From the NCBI GenBank assembly GCA_030568195.1, contig JAJLTO010000001.1, positions 1,116,001 to 1,180,000 of the forward strand: DNA of 64,000 nucleotides, in the 5' to 3' direction. Shown one piece after another: positions 11,046-22,651 of the stretch. Source of the stretch: Dipodascopsis uninucleata var. uninucleata. Lineage: Eukaryota > Ascomycota > Lipomycetes > Lipomycetales > Lipomycetaceae. The translations under genes and the position numbers were made by a program. The notes under the pieces were generated by a model. That model saw only the letters and a list, made by a program, of their open reading frames with translations, ran no database searches and had not been told where the DNA came from. The number at the start of each line of letters is the position of its first letter. The stretch's first letter is position 1.

Positions 11046-12839
11046 ATGGCGGAAAATGACAGGTCTGGTGCTGCAATAGAGCAGCGTGACCATCGTCAAA
11101 CACCACCTGTTCCGCCGCCGTCGCAGCATCAACAGCAACCACCCGGCGACAGTGCTCATCCACTGTCACCACAGTTCGATAGTCCTTCAGATACATCACT
11201 AAACCAACAGAATGTAATTTCCCAGCCACGAATAATTAGACCACGAAAATCACACATCAAGTCTCGCAAAGGCTGCGCGAATTGCAAGAGACGGCGTATC
11301 AAGTGCGACGAAGAAAAACCACAATGCTTCAATTGCCTCAAGCATGGCGTGGAATGTGATTATCTTCTGCAACAGCAACAGCAACAACAGCAACAGCATC
11401 AACACCAACATCAGCAGATACACAGCCTCCAGCACTTGCAACATCACCAATCTATAACCAATATTCAACATCATGCATCCTCGAACGATGGACGTATGGG
11501 CTCAATTGGGGGAGTTGTAGATGGGAAATACATAGTAGAGCAAGATGCTGGCGATCTTGGAGTACCTATGTCAATCCCCGATCAAAAGCCACTACCTCCT
11601 CATCTACCGCCGTCTGTACAGCTCTTACAAGGACCTTTGCAGCTTTCAAAAGGACACGCATCTTCGAGGTCTGAACGGGATTCCATGTCGCCGATAGGCA
11701 CGAATGGATCTTCACCTGATAGAATGTCAACCTCAACTACTCATGCCGGAGCAGTAACTCCTACAAGTACAATGACATCGCTACCAACAGTAACCACGGA
11801 CTTGGAGTTTGTGAGTCTTCACATGGAACAATTGGAGTTTTTCCACCATTTCTTGACCGTAACATCACCAACATTATCTGATGTGACCGACGGAGACCTA
11901 TGGCTAACACAGATACCCAGATTGGCATTTCGTTATGATTATCTCATGTATGCGATCTTAACAATTGCTACCACACACATAAGGTTTCAGATACAACATC
12001 GTGTACTAAAATCTCCCTCAATTTCACCAGATGATCGTGATCGTGAACTTTACTTTGAGCGCGCGGAGATTTGGTATCGACAAAAAGCATTGGAGACATT
12101 TCGCCAGGCAATATCGGCACCTCGTACTGCGTACAGTTTACAAGCTATGACAGTCACTGGCTCACTGCTTGCAATCCAGTCATTTGCATACCGGGATAAA
12201 GCAGAAGGTGATGGGTCTACAGGTGATAATGTTGCTGAGGGCGAGTTTGTCAGCGCTATGGGCTCTCGATCGATACAGGACCCTGCAGCTACCACCATTG
12301 TTTCTATTGACCGCTGGCTACCGCTGCTTCTCGGACTGCGGACTGTTGTGCATGAAATGCAGTATACTAATGTACAAACATCAGGCATCGACTTGCGATC
12401 AATATTTGGCATTGATTTTAGCAGTTTGCAAGCATCAGCTGACGGGCCACCTACGCTACAATATTTGGTGTATCTCACAACCAGCGAATTCGCAGAGATG
12501 CCTTCCGAAATAGAAATTTATATGCCGCCAATACATTGTCTATCTCAGCTTGTAGAGGCTTTTAGGCATTCCCGACGTGCCGAGCTACGAAAATATGTCT
12601 TTACATGGCCATTCCTTTGCTCAGAGGAGTTCCTTACGAGACTCAGGGGCCGCAATCCAATAGCTCTTATAGTCTTTGTGCATTTCTTAACGGTGACGTC
12701 GCTTTTAGGGGCCTGGTGGCAGGAAGATCGAGTCCGTGCCGATGTACGAGCGATATGCAATATTTATTTGAAAGATCCAAAATGGATGCCATGGTTAGAA
12801 TGGGCTATTAAAGTACTTCCCTTTAACGTGTTCGACTAG
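11046..12839 (+). CDS. Zn2Cys6 transcription factor, Upc2/Ecm22-like
   Basis: Likely sterol-responsive regulator. The single-exon product is 597 aa. The zinc cluster uses Cys 77, 80, 87, 94, 97 and 104 (C-x2-C-x6-C-x6-C-x2-C-x6-C) in the context 'KSRKGCANCKRRRIKCDEEK', the Upc2/Ecm22 style of cluster. A glutamine/histidine tract follows at about 109-133, encoded by a CAA/CAG run near 11380-11410. The second half holds the fungal regulatory domain of this group: 'LEFFHHFLTVTSPTLS', then 'WLTQIPRLAFRYDYLMYAIL'. The C-terminal segment is 'GNP/GRNPIALIVFVHFL' followed by 'WMPWLEWAIKVL', resembling the sterol-binding C-terminal domain of Upc2. Family members move to the nucleus on sterol depletion. 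The sterol role here is inferred from similarity only. Confidence 0.85.
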   Translation: MAENDRSGAAIEQRDHRQTPPVPPPSQHQQQPPGDSAHPLSPQFDSPSDTSLNQQNVISQPRIIRPRKSHIKSRKGCANCKRRRIKCDEEKPQCFNCLKHGVECDYLLQQQQQQQQQHQHQHQQIHSLQHLQHHQSITNIQHHASSNDGRMGSIGGVVDGKYIVEQDAGDLGVPMSIPDQKPLPPHLPPSVQLLQGPLQLSKGHASSRSERDSMSPIGTNGSSPDRMSTSTTHAGAVTPTSTMTSLPTVTTDLEFVSLHMEQLEFFHHFLTVTSPTLSDVTDGDLWLTQIPRLAFRYDYLMYAILTIATTHIRFQIQHRVLKSPSISPDDRDRELYFERAEIWYRQKALETFRQAISAPRTAYSLQAMTVTGSLLAIQSFAYRDKAEGDGSTGDNVAEGEFVSAMGSRSIQDPAATTIVSIDRWLPLLLGLRTVVHEMQYTNVQTSGIDLRSIFGIDFSSLQASADGPPTLQYLVYLTTSEFAEMPSEIEIYMPPIHCLSQLVEAFRHSRRAELRKYVFTWPFLCSEEFLTRLRGRNPIALIVFVHFLTVTSLLGAWWQEDRVRADVRAICNIYLKDPKWMPWLEWAIKVLPFNVFD

Positions 12840-13850
12840 AAGTATACTAATAATCGCGATTTTTACTTTATTTTCATTCTTAATGATCGAATTTTATATT
12901 ATACGAAACTAGCAGTTCATAGATTCTTTGCCTGGTAATCTGCACATGCCAGCGCTGATGCTGAATTCTTTCAACGAAAGTTGGTATTTCGTTATTTTAT
13001 TTGCTAGTGTTGAGATCTCTTGCCTTACCTTTGTCGCATATCCAGGATATCATCAGTACCTGCGCAGATCTGCTTATAAGGGCCTGGAGATTTTGGTTCC
13101 GTAGCTGTTATAATATTCTAGTGACTTAATTTGTATATATTTTTGTGCTGAGTCGTTCTGGGTATGTTATCTATATATATGATATATACTGTTTTTCTAT
13201 CTGTAGCTATAGTCTTAATGATAGTTATGGTGCTGTCATACGAGGCTCTTACCTTGTTCTCGAGGGTTTATAACAGTTTCGGTTATGCTTTATTTGCTTC
13301 GCGTAAGCGTGTTTGTAGTATTATTATCCTTGACGCTTTCGAAAGCAATTTTGCTTCTTAATTTATATGTTGTAATATATAATATGTATAAATATTTTGA
13401 AATCTGATTCAGAGATCTGCACTCATTATATAGAAATGAGTTATTTGTGATATTGGCATATTTTAGTTACGAGGGAGTTATGTCATTCGTGTGATTTACT
13501 TCATGTTAACGTAATCAGAGCGCTCTATGGCCAAGAGAACGCAATACACGTCACAATTTAGCAGATACAGGCTTAAATAGTAGCAAAACTGCTGCAGATG
13601 TCATTTTACACCCATAATGTATTGCGGTCTAACTTCAGTGAAAAATTCTAAGATAGTGGATAGGATCTAATTAACAGTAAGCAGTGCGAGTGCAGCATGT
13701 ATACATATGCATATTACCTTTTGTTATCTAGTCGAACACATTTTTTAGGCGCAGATTTAAGTCTAAATTGCGTATAAAACATAGAACTATTTGAATTTCT
13801 TTCGCAACTACTGTTGGATATAGACAATTCAATTAAAACAGAATACTCAA
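12840..13850. other. intergenic, Upc2-like to SGNH esterase
   Basis: About 1 kb of AT-rich DNA between two plus-strand genes. It should hold the 3' end of the regulator and the promoter of the esterase. A 65-codon hydrophobic frame at 13164-13361 has no other support and is T-rich by composition. TATA-like runs occur near 13170-13185. Nothing else was recognised. Confidence 0.4.
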
Positions 13851-15085
13851 ATGAGGGTCACCGTTTCGTGCTTCGGTCGGTTTCTGCTTATTGCAGGTCT
13901 CTGTCAGGCATGGACTGGCGACTCGATAGTGCCGCAGAATCCCAAGTTCGTGTTGTTGTAAGTTGTACAAAACGCAGTGTTCCGAATGGTTGCTTCGTAT
14001 ACAGTTCTTATGCTTATTTTCTCAAACTCGAGGATTCTCACTAACAGGTATACAGTGGTGATTCTTACACAGACACTGGTTTTAGTGTATATTCTAGCCT
14101 CCCTGACGAGGGAAATCCGTTAGGAAACCCATCCATTTCCTCTGATTTATACTCGAACGGCATTAATTGGCTAAAGTACGTTACCACACAATACAATTCC
14201 ACCTCATATTACGTTTTCGACTTTGCCAAAGCAAGCGCCACGACAGATAATGCAATAACATCCATACATACAAATATTCCAGCGTTCGTGGATCAGGTCT
14301 CAAAATTTTATTTACCTCATGCCGAGGACTTACAAACCATATATAACATGACTAGCAGTAACACTTACGTGGGAATCTGGTTCGGTATCAACGATATATT
14401 TTCATCGTATCTTACGAAGACTACTGCAGAGTTGTATGATCTATATTTAAACAAGATCAGCATTAGTTACTGGAGTGCTGTACAGTCTCTCTATGATTCG
14501 GGGTTGAGAAACTTTTTTTTCAACCTTGTCCCGGCCATGCATCTCTCACCTGCAGTTTCTGAAAAAATGAGAAGCAGAGCTCGGGAAGCTATCGAATTAT
14601 ATAATAGTATGATCATAGCGGGTAATAAGAAGTTCCTTGCTGACAATCCAGATGCGACTGGGACGGTCATAGACATCTACGATTTGTATGAAACGATTAT
14701 CGATAAGTACGAGTCGTATGGATTTTCGACCGTAGACACGTATTGTTATAGGTATATGAATGGCACACCGTTTATTGATGCCTATTATGCTGAGTGCAGT
14801 TATCCCGTGAATAAGTACTTTTGGATAAATACTATTCACGTCACCACCGATGTACATAATTATATCGGTCGAGCAGTAGCACTCCAATTGTATAAGGTAT
14901 TTGGTCTTTCGTACAATGGGCTGACTAGTCTAGAAGTGAATACTTATGCCGTGGCTCCGGACACCTCAGCTATAACTATTAATCTTCCATCAACGACTAA
15001 TATCGCTAGTAGCACTTATAAATTTGGTGATTCTATGCAGCTGAAGCCGTACGGAAAAGTATATGTAGAACAGGATATGATATGA
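13851..15085 (+). CDS. Secreted SGNH/GDSL esterase, DxxH changed to NxxH
   Basis: GDSL-type lipase/esterase with a predicted secretion signal. Exon 1 is 13851-13957 and exon 2 is 14056-15085. The 98-nt intron starts GTAAGT and contains CACTAACAG; I chose the acceptor ACAG at 14055 because it alone restores phase and gives 'KFVLFGDSYTDTGF'. The product is 378 aa. Residues 1-20 form a signal peptide (basic start, 'FLLIAGLCQA'). Block I contains nucleophile Ser39 in GDSY. Block III is 'WFGINDI' at about 146. The block V position reads 'WINTIHVTT' at about 291-299, so the usual Asp three residues before the catalytic His is Asn (codon AAT). Fungal relatives (CE16-like) normally have DxxHPT. The enzyme may be weak, use a dyad, or bind without hydrolysis. 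The substrate is not predictable. Confidence 0.82.
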
Positions 15086-15553
15086 TCTAGTAGTTCATAC
15101 TACTTTCAAGCAAGCTATTCGTCTATACTTTAATAAAATACAAAACTTAGATGTGATACGTCTATAATTGTGTTTTTGTGTATAACTTTTTTTTAGCATG
15201 AATTGGTTCATGTATTTTAATAGATATCTCTACCATCTTTCACAAGACGTACAATATCGTCCTCGAGCGTTTTATACTAGCAACTGTCAAAGTGCTGTTA
15301 TTTAAGCTTTTTAAGTTCAATCAGTCTCCTTATCGTCAACTTTACGTACAGAGCATTTTTCTAACCCTATTATTATTTACCCTACCTAGAAGTAATATGG
15401 CATCATCTTAGCTTTGTGGGTTGGTGTAAGCAGCAGTCTGGAACTCTCAGGCCACGAGGATTTGATCAGATAACAGGGAAGCTGGTGGACCGAACAAAGA
15501 ACGCACTCGCTCAATAAGAAATACTTGAAATATTCAAACCAGCCATAAATATA
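15086..15553. other. intergenic, esterase to DUF2470 gene
   Basis: 468 bp between two plus-strand genes, with a T-rich 3' region for the esterase and a presumed promoter for the next gene. No coding frame or RNA gene was seen. Confidence 0.4.
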
Positions 15554-16303
15554 ATGGCAGAAACGGCAGAAATAAAATCTGCAGCTGCAGCAGCGGCACC
15601 ACTAGCAGATGACACTGGGAAGTCACCGACCATGAAGGACCGTATTATCAAGCATATGAACGATGATCACCAGGTCGCTCTTCGCGATTATCTCACATTT
15701 TATAAAGGAATTGTGCCTGCCCGGCGTCCAGTTCAGTTATTAGATATATCTGTCTCGTCTTTGAAAATTGGATATAAAATTATTCATAACAAAGGAATTG
15801 ATGAACTGGAAGCAACTATCGAGCTTAATCCTCCCATGAACCATCTCGCCGAAGCCAGAGATGTACTAGTAGGTATGGCTCTCCAGGCTTCCGAAGGTCT
15901 TGGATATGCTACATTGACGCCTTTGGATGAATTCAAGCCGCCCACTCTGCTGTCTTTGCCTATAATTGCTCTTGTGAGTGTTGGCATTTACTTCGTTTAT
16001 TGGAATCCTACATACATCAACGATCCCAACAGCGTTCTCCGAACATACAAGGTCTACGGAATTGAGATTGTCCCACTATTGCTTAAAATAGCTTTTTGGA
16101 TTGCGATTGTTTATCATATCATTGAGGCGGCAGTTATATACATATGGACAGGCATGTACCGAGTGCCCAGTATCAAGAGAACTGGATGGGTTGTGTGTGC
16201 CTTTTTCGAAGGCTTTCCAGCTCTTCAGCGCTTCCGTACTCTCATGGTTGAGAAAGATAAAAAGCATACTAATGCTAAAGAGACAGTTAACAAGAAGGAG
16301 TGA
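15554..16303 (+). CDS. DUF2470 domain membrane protein
   Basis: The single-exon product is 249 aa. An Ala-rich N terminus precedes a DUF2470 domain (residues about 24-115) with the family hallmark 'HMNDDHQVAL' (34-43) and 'YATLTPLDEF'. This alpha/beta domain is related to the heme-binding HugZ/pyridoxamine-oxidase-like fold. Two hydrophobic segments follow, at about 134-152 ('SLPIIALVSVGIYFVYW') and 172-197. The C-terminal 'VCAFFEGFPALQRF' and a Lys-rich tail ending KKE are typical of the fungal DUF2470-plus-DUF4499 architecture. The lysine-rich end might act in ER retention, but this is speculative. Function in fungi is not established to my knowledge. The start is the first ATG after an in-frame stop. 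Confidence 0.85.
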   Translation: MAETAEIKSAAAAAAPLADDTGKSPTMKDRIIKHMNDDHQVALRDYLTFYKGIVPARRPVQLLDISVSSLKIGYKIIHNKGIDELEATIELNPPMNHLAEARDVLVGMALQASEGLGYATLTPLDEFKPPTLLSLPIIALVSVGIYFVYWNPTYINDPNSVLRTYKVYGIEIVPLLLKIAFWIAIVYHIIEAAVIYIWTGMYRVPSIKRTGWVVCAFFEGFPALQRFRTLMVEKDKKHTNAKETVNKKE

Positions 16304-18192
16304 TTGCCTAGTTTTGGTAGATTCAAGCAAATAATGGCGACTCTAATGATGAGTAGATGTGGGCATTATATTGAATATAGGTGTGGTCGTTATTGGCTGA
16401 GGATCCGTACCATACCCATTACTTTTTTTCCAGCACGTCAAGTTCTATTAGCTTAATTTTTTTTATTTATATTGATATAAGACAATATATTGAAGCATGA
16501 TTGTACCGTTAGACTACTCTTCATCGCATATAATGACCTATTATTTACCATCTGATAGAGATTTAAGGTCCTGGACGAAGGAACTACAATTGTGAAGTAA
16601 AGCTGTAGAAATCATTATTAATTTCACGTTCTGCATGGTTGTAAGCATAAACAGCAGTATACCACATACTGATATGTCCAGCTTAAATAAATAATGTTAT
16701 ATGGAAGTTCATTAACAGCGAACCAGCTAAGTAGTGGCAGAAGATTTTGTCACTCTTTCTCCACCGAATATGAGTTTCGCCTCTTGGTTGGCATATGACA
16801 TGGGAGGTGGAGGGGAGCGCATGGAAGGCATATAGCATTTATCACTTTGCGCTTACGATAAATATGCTTTTCTCGAATGCTTTTAGCTATAGCTTTTATT
16901 GAATTTGATCCTATAATAGTCTTCCGACATATATGAATGCTCCGGAAAGTGTCAGTTCAAAATTGTGACCCTTATGGTATGGTGTTTCCGTAATTGCTTT
17001 TAGGTATTATTCAATTACCTTGCCCCACACCTCTTGTATTCGCAATAAAATTGTGCCGACTGCGCCTCTAGCCGAGTCCAGCTCTGGGGTAAACTTATAT
17101 GGTCCCGGCTTAAGTCTACGACTCTCTAAAATATGTTTATAAGTTAGATATTACGGCGTCGTAGCTCTGCTCTCTACTATCTCTTGGTGCTGTAGCTCTT
17201 GCGCAGGAATTTCTTGCTGCTGCTGACTACCGATTATATCTCGATAATTTTGTGCAACTTATGCTATAGTCCACTAAAAACTTCTGCAACCACTCAGTAT
17301 ACTGCAATTACTTTTCGTTTCCCCGCCTTCTTGATATCAGCTGAAAAGGCACTTTTTCGACTACGAATAGAACTCTCCTAAGCACATTAAGAGCTGCTAA
17401 GAGTTTACGCGGGGAAGTCGTCCGCGCGCCGCATTGCTATTTTGGTGTAAAAATGAAGAGAGTGGCAATATACTAGTTGTGTCAGCGACAAGTGCTGTGG
17501 TCCCCATTATTTCATTACACTCTTCCGATAGCGAATACCCGGCTATTACTTTCTTTCATAAACTCCCATCAATTATCGGGTGTACTTTCTCGTCTACCCG
17601 CAGGAAGAACAATAGCGACAATACGTGCAGACATTTCGTGCAGTTTTTTTTTGCCTGGTCAGCATCTACAGTAACTAGTTTTGTCAACACAACAGAGCAG
17701 AAGAAGTTCTGCTGCTGATACTGTGCTTGGAATACAGTGGATGGCTCAATAATCTAGACAGGAATTTTTTCAGTGTTATTCGTTTTAACCTTTTATAGTC
17801 CTAGAGAATAATTCCGGTGAATGCGGAGTGAGAATCAACGACAGGAATAGTTTTATTTTCGTCTATTCAGGACCAAATATACACATTATAATCACTTCTA
17901 AATTAGAGTCGAAGTATTTCATATGTGTCTCTTTTTTTCTCCCAAAAAAGCGCAAGGAAAGAGGACAAGGCGGACCATAGGCACGACCTTTACAGCAACG
18001 CAGTAGGCATTGAAAGTAGTACACTTAGTATCCTCGCATAGTTGGTGTAGTCAGCAGACAAACTAGTGGAATAATACCCACAGATTCAGCAGCTGTGGAA
18101 GGACTATTCGTACAGTTCATATACAGGGTTAAAAAGTGATTATTACTCGTTGTTAATCTCGCACGTCAGTACGGTTGGTTACCACGGAACAT
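16304..18192. promoter_or_regulatory. 1.9-kb upstream region of the 1200-aa regulator
   Basis: Long non-coding stretch between two plus-strand genes. Its first part is an AT-rich 3' region; 17040-17760 is richer in C and T. Small frames at 17199-17381 and 17434-17718 show no recognisable domain and look incidental. Long upstream regions are common for fungal regulators. No tRNA or repeat was detected. Confidence 0.4.
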
Positions 18193-21100
18193 ATGGTCAG
18201 AGTAAATAGCAGTAATACTACTTCTGCGTCTTCGGCGCATGCAAGGGAGACGTCTGACTCGTCCATTGAGTCTCCCGGAAATAGTGTTACGACTTCGTCC
18301 TCTGCTGGTGGTACATCTCTTGGCCAGTCATCGACTTCTTCAGTTCTATCCCAAACGAGTGCAAATGGCTCAAGAAGCAATTCTGTCTCAAACAGTGCTC
18401 TTATTGCCAATTTAACAAGCCATCTGGGTCATACACCTACGACCGCTGAATTGAGAAAGCTTAAACGACGAGTAGATCCTTCAAAAAGAAAGAGAATCGC
18501 CTTGGCATGTGATTCGTGTAAGAGACGAAAGCAGAAGGTTGGTGAATTTAAATATTTTAATTCTGTCGCTTTTATTCGTAATAATTGGCTAACATATAAT
18601 GTGATTTCTGTGAATATAGTGTAATGGTGCACATCCATGCTCGATCTGTCAGAAGAAGAACTTCGTCTGCCATTATACTCCTACAAGGGCTGATATTCTT
18701 CCGCTCACAGCGAGTGCGTCTCAGTCTTCTAACACAGCTGTTACGATATCCGCTATAGAAAGCAGTCCGTCTCTTAGTCCAAAGTTTGCAACTGTTACGG
18801 AGCTGCAGTCTACACATAGTCCAGAGCCATCGAATAGTTCAGTGGATGCATCTGTCACTATACCAATATCCAATACAGCTTCTGATATAGATGTGCACAT
18901 GTCAGGTGTAGAAAATTTAGATAGTAACGAACGAAAACGAGATCGTTCACGTTCACGTAACTCACTGCAACGAATTAGAGAAAGAGAGTCGTCTCAAACT
19001 AGAATATCTGTAGAGAGAGCAAATTCCTATAGTATTCGTGCGGAATCATCTATGTCAGACTCAGAAGATTATGCTATTTCACCAGTGACGTCGTTACCAT
19101 CACCTGAACCGAACTTGAATGGAAGTCGAGAGAAGCGTTCAGGTCACGGATATCAATCGAGCGTTAATGATTCTGTATCGCATCAGGAAGAGCCGCAGCA
19201 AAATGATGTTTCTCATATACAACAACAACAACAACAGCAGCAGCAACAAGTTAGATATCGTAGGAAGCGCTCTCATAGTCGAAGCGAATATCAAGTTGAA
19301 ACTGTTGGTGATGGTCGTAATACGAGGCTTTTATGGGATGCCAAAGGACATCTTCGATATATGGGTGAGAGTGGTGTACTTTCATTTTTAGAACAGTCAC
19401 GAAAAGCATTTAGAAAGGTAATGGGTGACTCTACATTTACATTAGATCCTGCCCAGTTTAGATTTATCGACGGCCCTTCTCATACTGCTAGTATGATACC
19501 TATTCAGTTACCTCCACGGGCGGTAATGAATGAGTTAGTACAAGCTTTTGAGGACAATATACAAGCTTCAGATTATATTCTTGATATGGACCATTTCCGA
19601 TATTTAGTTGCGCAGACATATAGAAATCCAATGGGAGCACCTAAGCATTGGCTTTGTTTGTTGCACTTCACCTGTGCTCTTGGAGCTATTTTTGTTAGCA
19701 GTAAACAGGAACTTGACACGGAGAAGCTTAATATTCCTCCATTTTCTGGAATTACCGCTGATAATAACGGCACTCCTGATAGCACTTCAACTGGAAATCA
19801 ATCTAGAGTTTCAGATAATAATTTGATAGATCCTGCTGTCTTTTTTGAGTCCGCATTGGGATTAATGACCGATGCACATGAAGATGGTGAGCTTTGGGTT
19901 GTTCAGGCTTATTTATTATCTTCTCTCTATTATCAAATCATCTGTAAGCGAAATGCAAGCTGGATCCAACTTGGGTCTGCCATTAGATTTGCACAAGCAC
20001 TTGGTATGCATAGAAAATGTGTGAACATGACATTTCCCAAGCAGCAGAGAATAGTTCGTCAGAGATTATGGAGAACGTTGTATATTCATGATAGACTTTG
20101 GTCTAGCAGTCTTGGTCGTCCTTTAGCCATTGATGACTGCGACTGGGACGACCGTGACACAACAGATCTGGCTCCACTAGATCGCATCGTTGTTGAGATG
20201 TCTAAGCTTTGTGAGATTATTGGAGATATATGTATTCTCGTTTATAGACCTCAAAGTATATCTTCATCTACAAGTCAAAAACTGGCTACCAGATTACGAG
20301 AATGGAGTGATGGTCTTCCGCCAGATACTCAACTTTCTTCTATGAATCTCAATCATATTGACGACAGAAATTCCATTGGTGGCCTTGTTAGCGATGAAAT
20401 AAAACGGCAGGTAATCAGAAATCAGACTCTTTTACGGCTGCATTTGACTCATCTTAACAGCATTATTCTACTGACTCGACCTTTTTTTCTGTTGATGATT
20501 GCGAAGTCACCATCAGATCTTGGCCAAAATCAAGGTCTATATAAAACAATTTCTCGTCTTTCTTCTGCATGTGTTCTTTGCGCTGCTAGGTCAGTAGATT
20601 TGGTCATGACTTTTTTCGCTCAAAATCAACAGCCTATAAGATCTCATTTGATGACATACTTCATTTTTACTGCTGGCATTGTACTACTATTGGAATCTTT
20701 TCATCAGAGAAGATCTGAAGTAGAATCCTACATTACTCGCGGTATTTTTCTTTGCATATTTATCCTAGGGCATTATGGCAAATGCGATCCTTCGGCAAAA
20801 CGATATCGTAATATTTTGCAAGAGATGGATCGCGCTGCTAGAGCTGCGCGAACAATCAACAATGACGCTAGTAAGTTAGCCTCATCTGCGGGAGCTCCAA
20901 ATCAAAATATTTCTCAATCTGCAAAAGTTCCAAAACATATCAGTCAAATCAACAGTCTTCTTAACAATGGTGTCTTATCACCTTCCGGAGAGCCGTCTTT
21001 TCCATTTTTACCTTCTCCGAGAAACTCGAGTGTTCGCAATGAAGGAAATTCGCGGTCTAATTCTCTGAAACAAACATCGGTTTCAAGTGCAAGTCAAAGT

Positions 21101-21877
21101 GCCAATGGTGCAGGTGTTTCTCTTGGACCTCAAGATGATTTATCTCCACCTCTTCCCACAGATTATGATGATGAGAAATACTTGAATGACATGCTCAGTT
21201 ACAAAAATGTATCTTCTATGGGTGTAGGAAACAGCAATCACTTATCTCGCTTGTTCTTGAAAGCGGCGGCAAATGATGGTAGATATCAAATTCCGGAATC
21301 TCCAGGACCTGTGGGAGCCTCTGCAATTCGAGCTGAGGATGAAACAGGTGGTGTGATTACTATGCCGTCATCTATTCCAACTTCTCAGTTTATGCAGCCA
21401 ACAGATAGCAAGAGTACAACTTCCTCATCTACTATGGGTAATAGTTTAAATATTTCTCCTGCGGATGCCATGTCCCAGTTTCTAATGGATGATACGTTTG
21501 CCGTTGGTTCCTCCGCAAATATGGAGTTTTCCTTTGATCTCGATATGATGGACTGGATTAATTTGGCTAGTAATCCGTCTGTTAGTCAAAGTGCCTCGTC
21601 TTTAGATGGATTTGATCCTACAGCTGAAGCAGTACGAAGAGCTAATGCAGAACTCTTCCATGGTCCTGGGGGTTCACGCCAAGGTCAGGGCGCTATCACA
21701 ACCTCAACCTCGAAGAAACCATCAGTTTCAAATTCAACAAGTCTAGGAAATCCTCCTCACCGCAGTGGCGCCTCTGGAACGAGTACTGTTGCTAATAGAC
21801 GGCAGTCATCTCCGCAATTTTATGGGCACAATGATACTGTTACATTTAGAGGTTTAATGATGAATGCAGAATACTAG
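18193..21877 (+). CDS. Zn2Cys6 transcription factor with Fungal_trans domain (1200 aa)
   Basis: Exon 1 is 18193-18537 and exon 2 is 18620-21877. The 82-nt intron has a weak GTTGGT donor, a GGCTAAC branch site and a TATAG acceptor, phase 0. The join completes the zinc cluster: Cys 106 and 109 in exon 1, then 116, 122, 125 and 132 in exon 2 (C-x2-C-x6-C-x5-C-x2-C-x6-C). Without splicing the frame stops after two cysteines. The start ATG at 18193 is the first in frame. A glutamine tract (CAA/CAG run near 19220-19250) lies before the regulatory domain. The PF04082-like domain is recognisable by 'LWVVQAYLLSSLYYQ', 'WIQLGSAIRFAQALGMH' and 'RLWRTLYIHDRLWSSSLGRP'. A long Ser/Asn-rich C-terminal region of about 350 aa is probably an activation region. 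Targets cannot be assigned. It is convergent with the next gene. Confidence 0.87.
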
Positions 21878-22651
21878 ACTTTGCAGTTCGATCTGGATAC
21901 CATTCCAAAGTTATCCTTTAGTGAGTTTATTGATTACGGTTGTATTTTATTTGTTCTCAAAATAGTTCTATTTTCAGTTATTATACGAAATGGAGAAGTG
22001 GTGATTTTTGCTTCGATTAACAGATTTTGTCAAGTTTTATTTCATTTTTGCCATTCTACAATTGTTTAATTATTCGTGTCAAGAGTTCTATTTATTTATT
22101 CTGGTATTGATTTAAATGTCGTACGAAAAGTGTAATACTATGTAGTCTAGTTATTGTTTGTTTGTAATATTTGATTCGTTTCGGAATATGTTCCATAAAG
22201 GCAGTGCTGAGTGTAGGTTTGAGTTATCTAATTTTTCAATTCCTTGAAAAGAACAGAGAATTTTTTACAGTGATATAATCGAATACTTATAAACCAGATC
22301 AAGTCTTGAGTAGCGAAGACTCTATTAGTAGTACATCACATCGTCTCATTCGTTTATACTTGAAGTGTAATATAATAATTATATATTTCAAAAAACTATT
22401 TATTATAACCAATTATCTCGAAGTATTAATTACTCTATTAATTCTAAATACAGACCTTGAAACGACCATTGTATCAGGAGTCTTCAATATATAATGTGCT
22501 AAAAGAGCATTAATAATACGTTGCTCCGTAGAAGTAAAAGTTGACAACTTACGATGACCATCGTATCATCAAAAAAGCTACAAACATTCAGGACTCTTCT
22601 CTTCCTCCAAACAGGAACTCTACACATTAACTATAACTGTAGGATAATACA
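21878..22651. other. convergent intergenic region
   Basis: 774 bp between the stop of the plus-strand regulator and the stop of the minus-strand unknown gene. It is AT-rich, with T-runs and A-runs suitable for both 3' ends. Two small frames (21881-22069 and 22306-22494) are composed of AT-rich codons and are not supported. Confidence 0.4.

Noticed and set aside
11380-11410. CAA/CAG run as a microsatellite or mobile-element trace
   Set aside because: In frame with the Upc2-like gene and encodes an ordinary glutamine/histidine tract.
13164-13361. 65-codon hydrophobic ORF after the Upc2-like gene
   Set aside because: Hydrophobicity follows from T-rich composition. There is no domain, no promoter context and no support beyond length.
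17434-17718. 94-codon ORF upstream of the 1200-aa regulator
   Set aside because: No domain, and no splice path leads from it into the downstream gene in phase.
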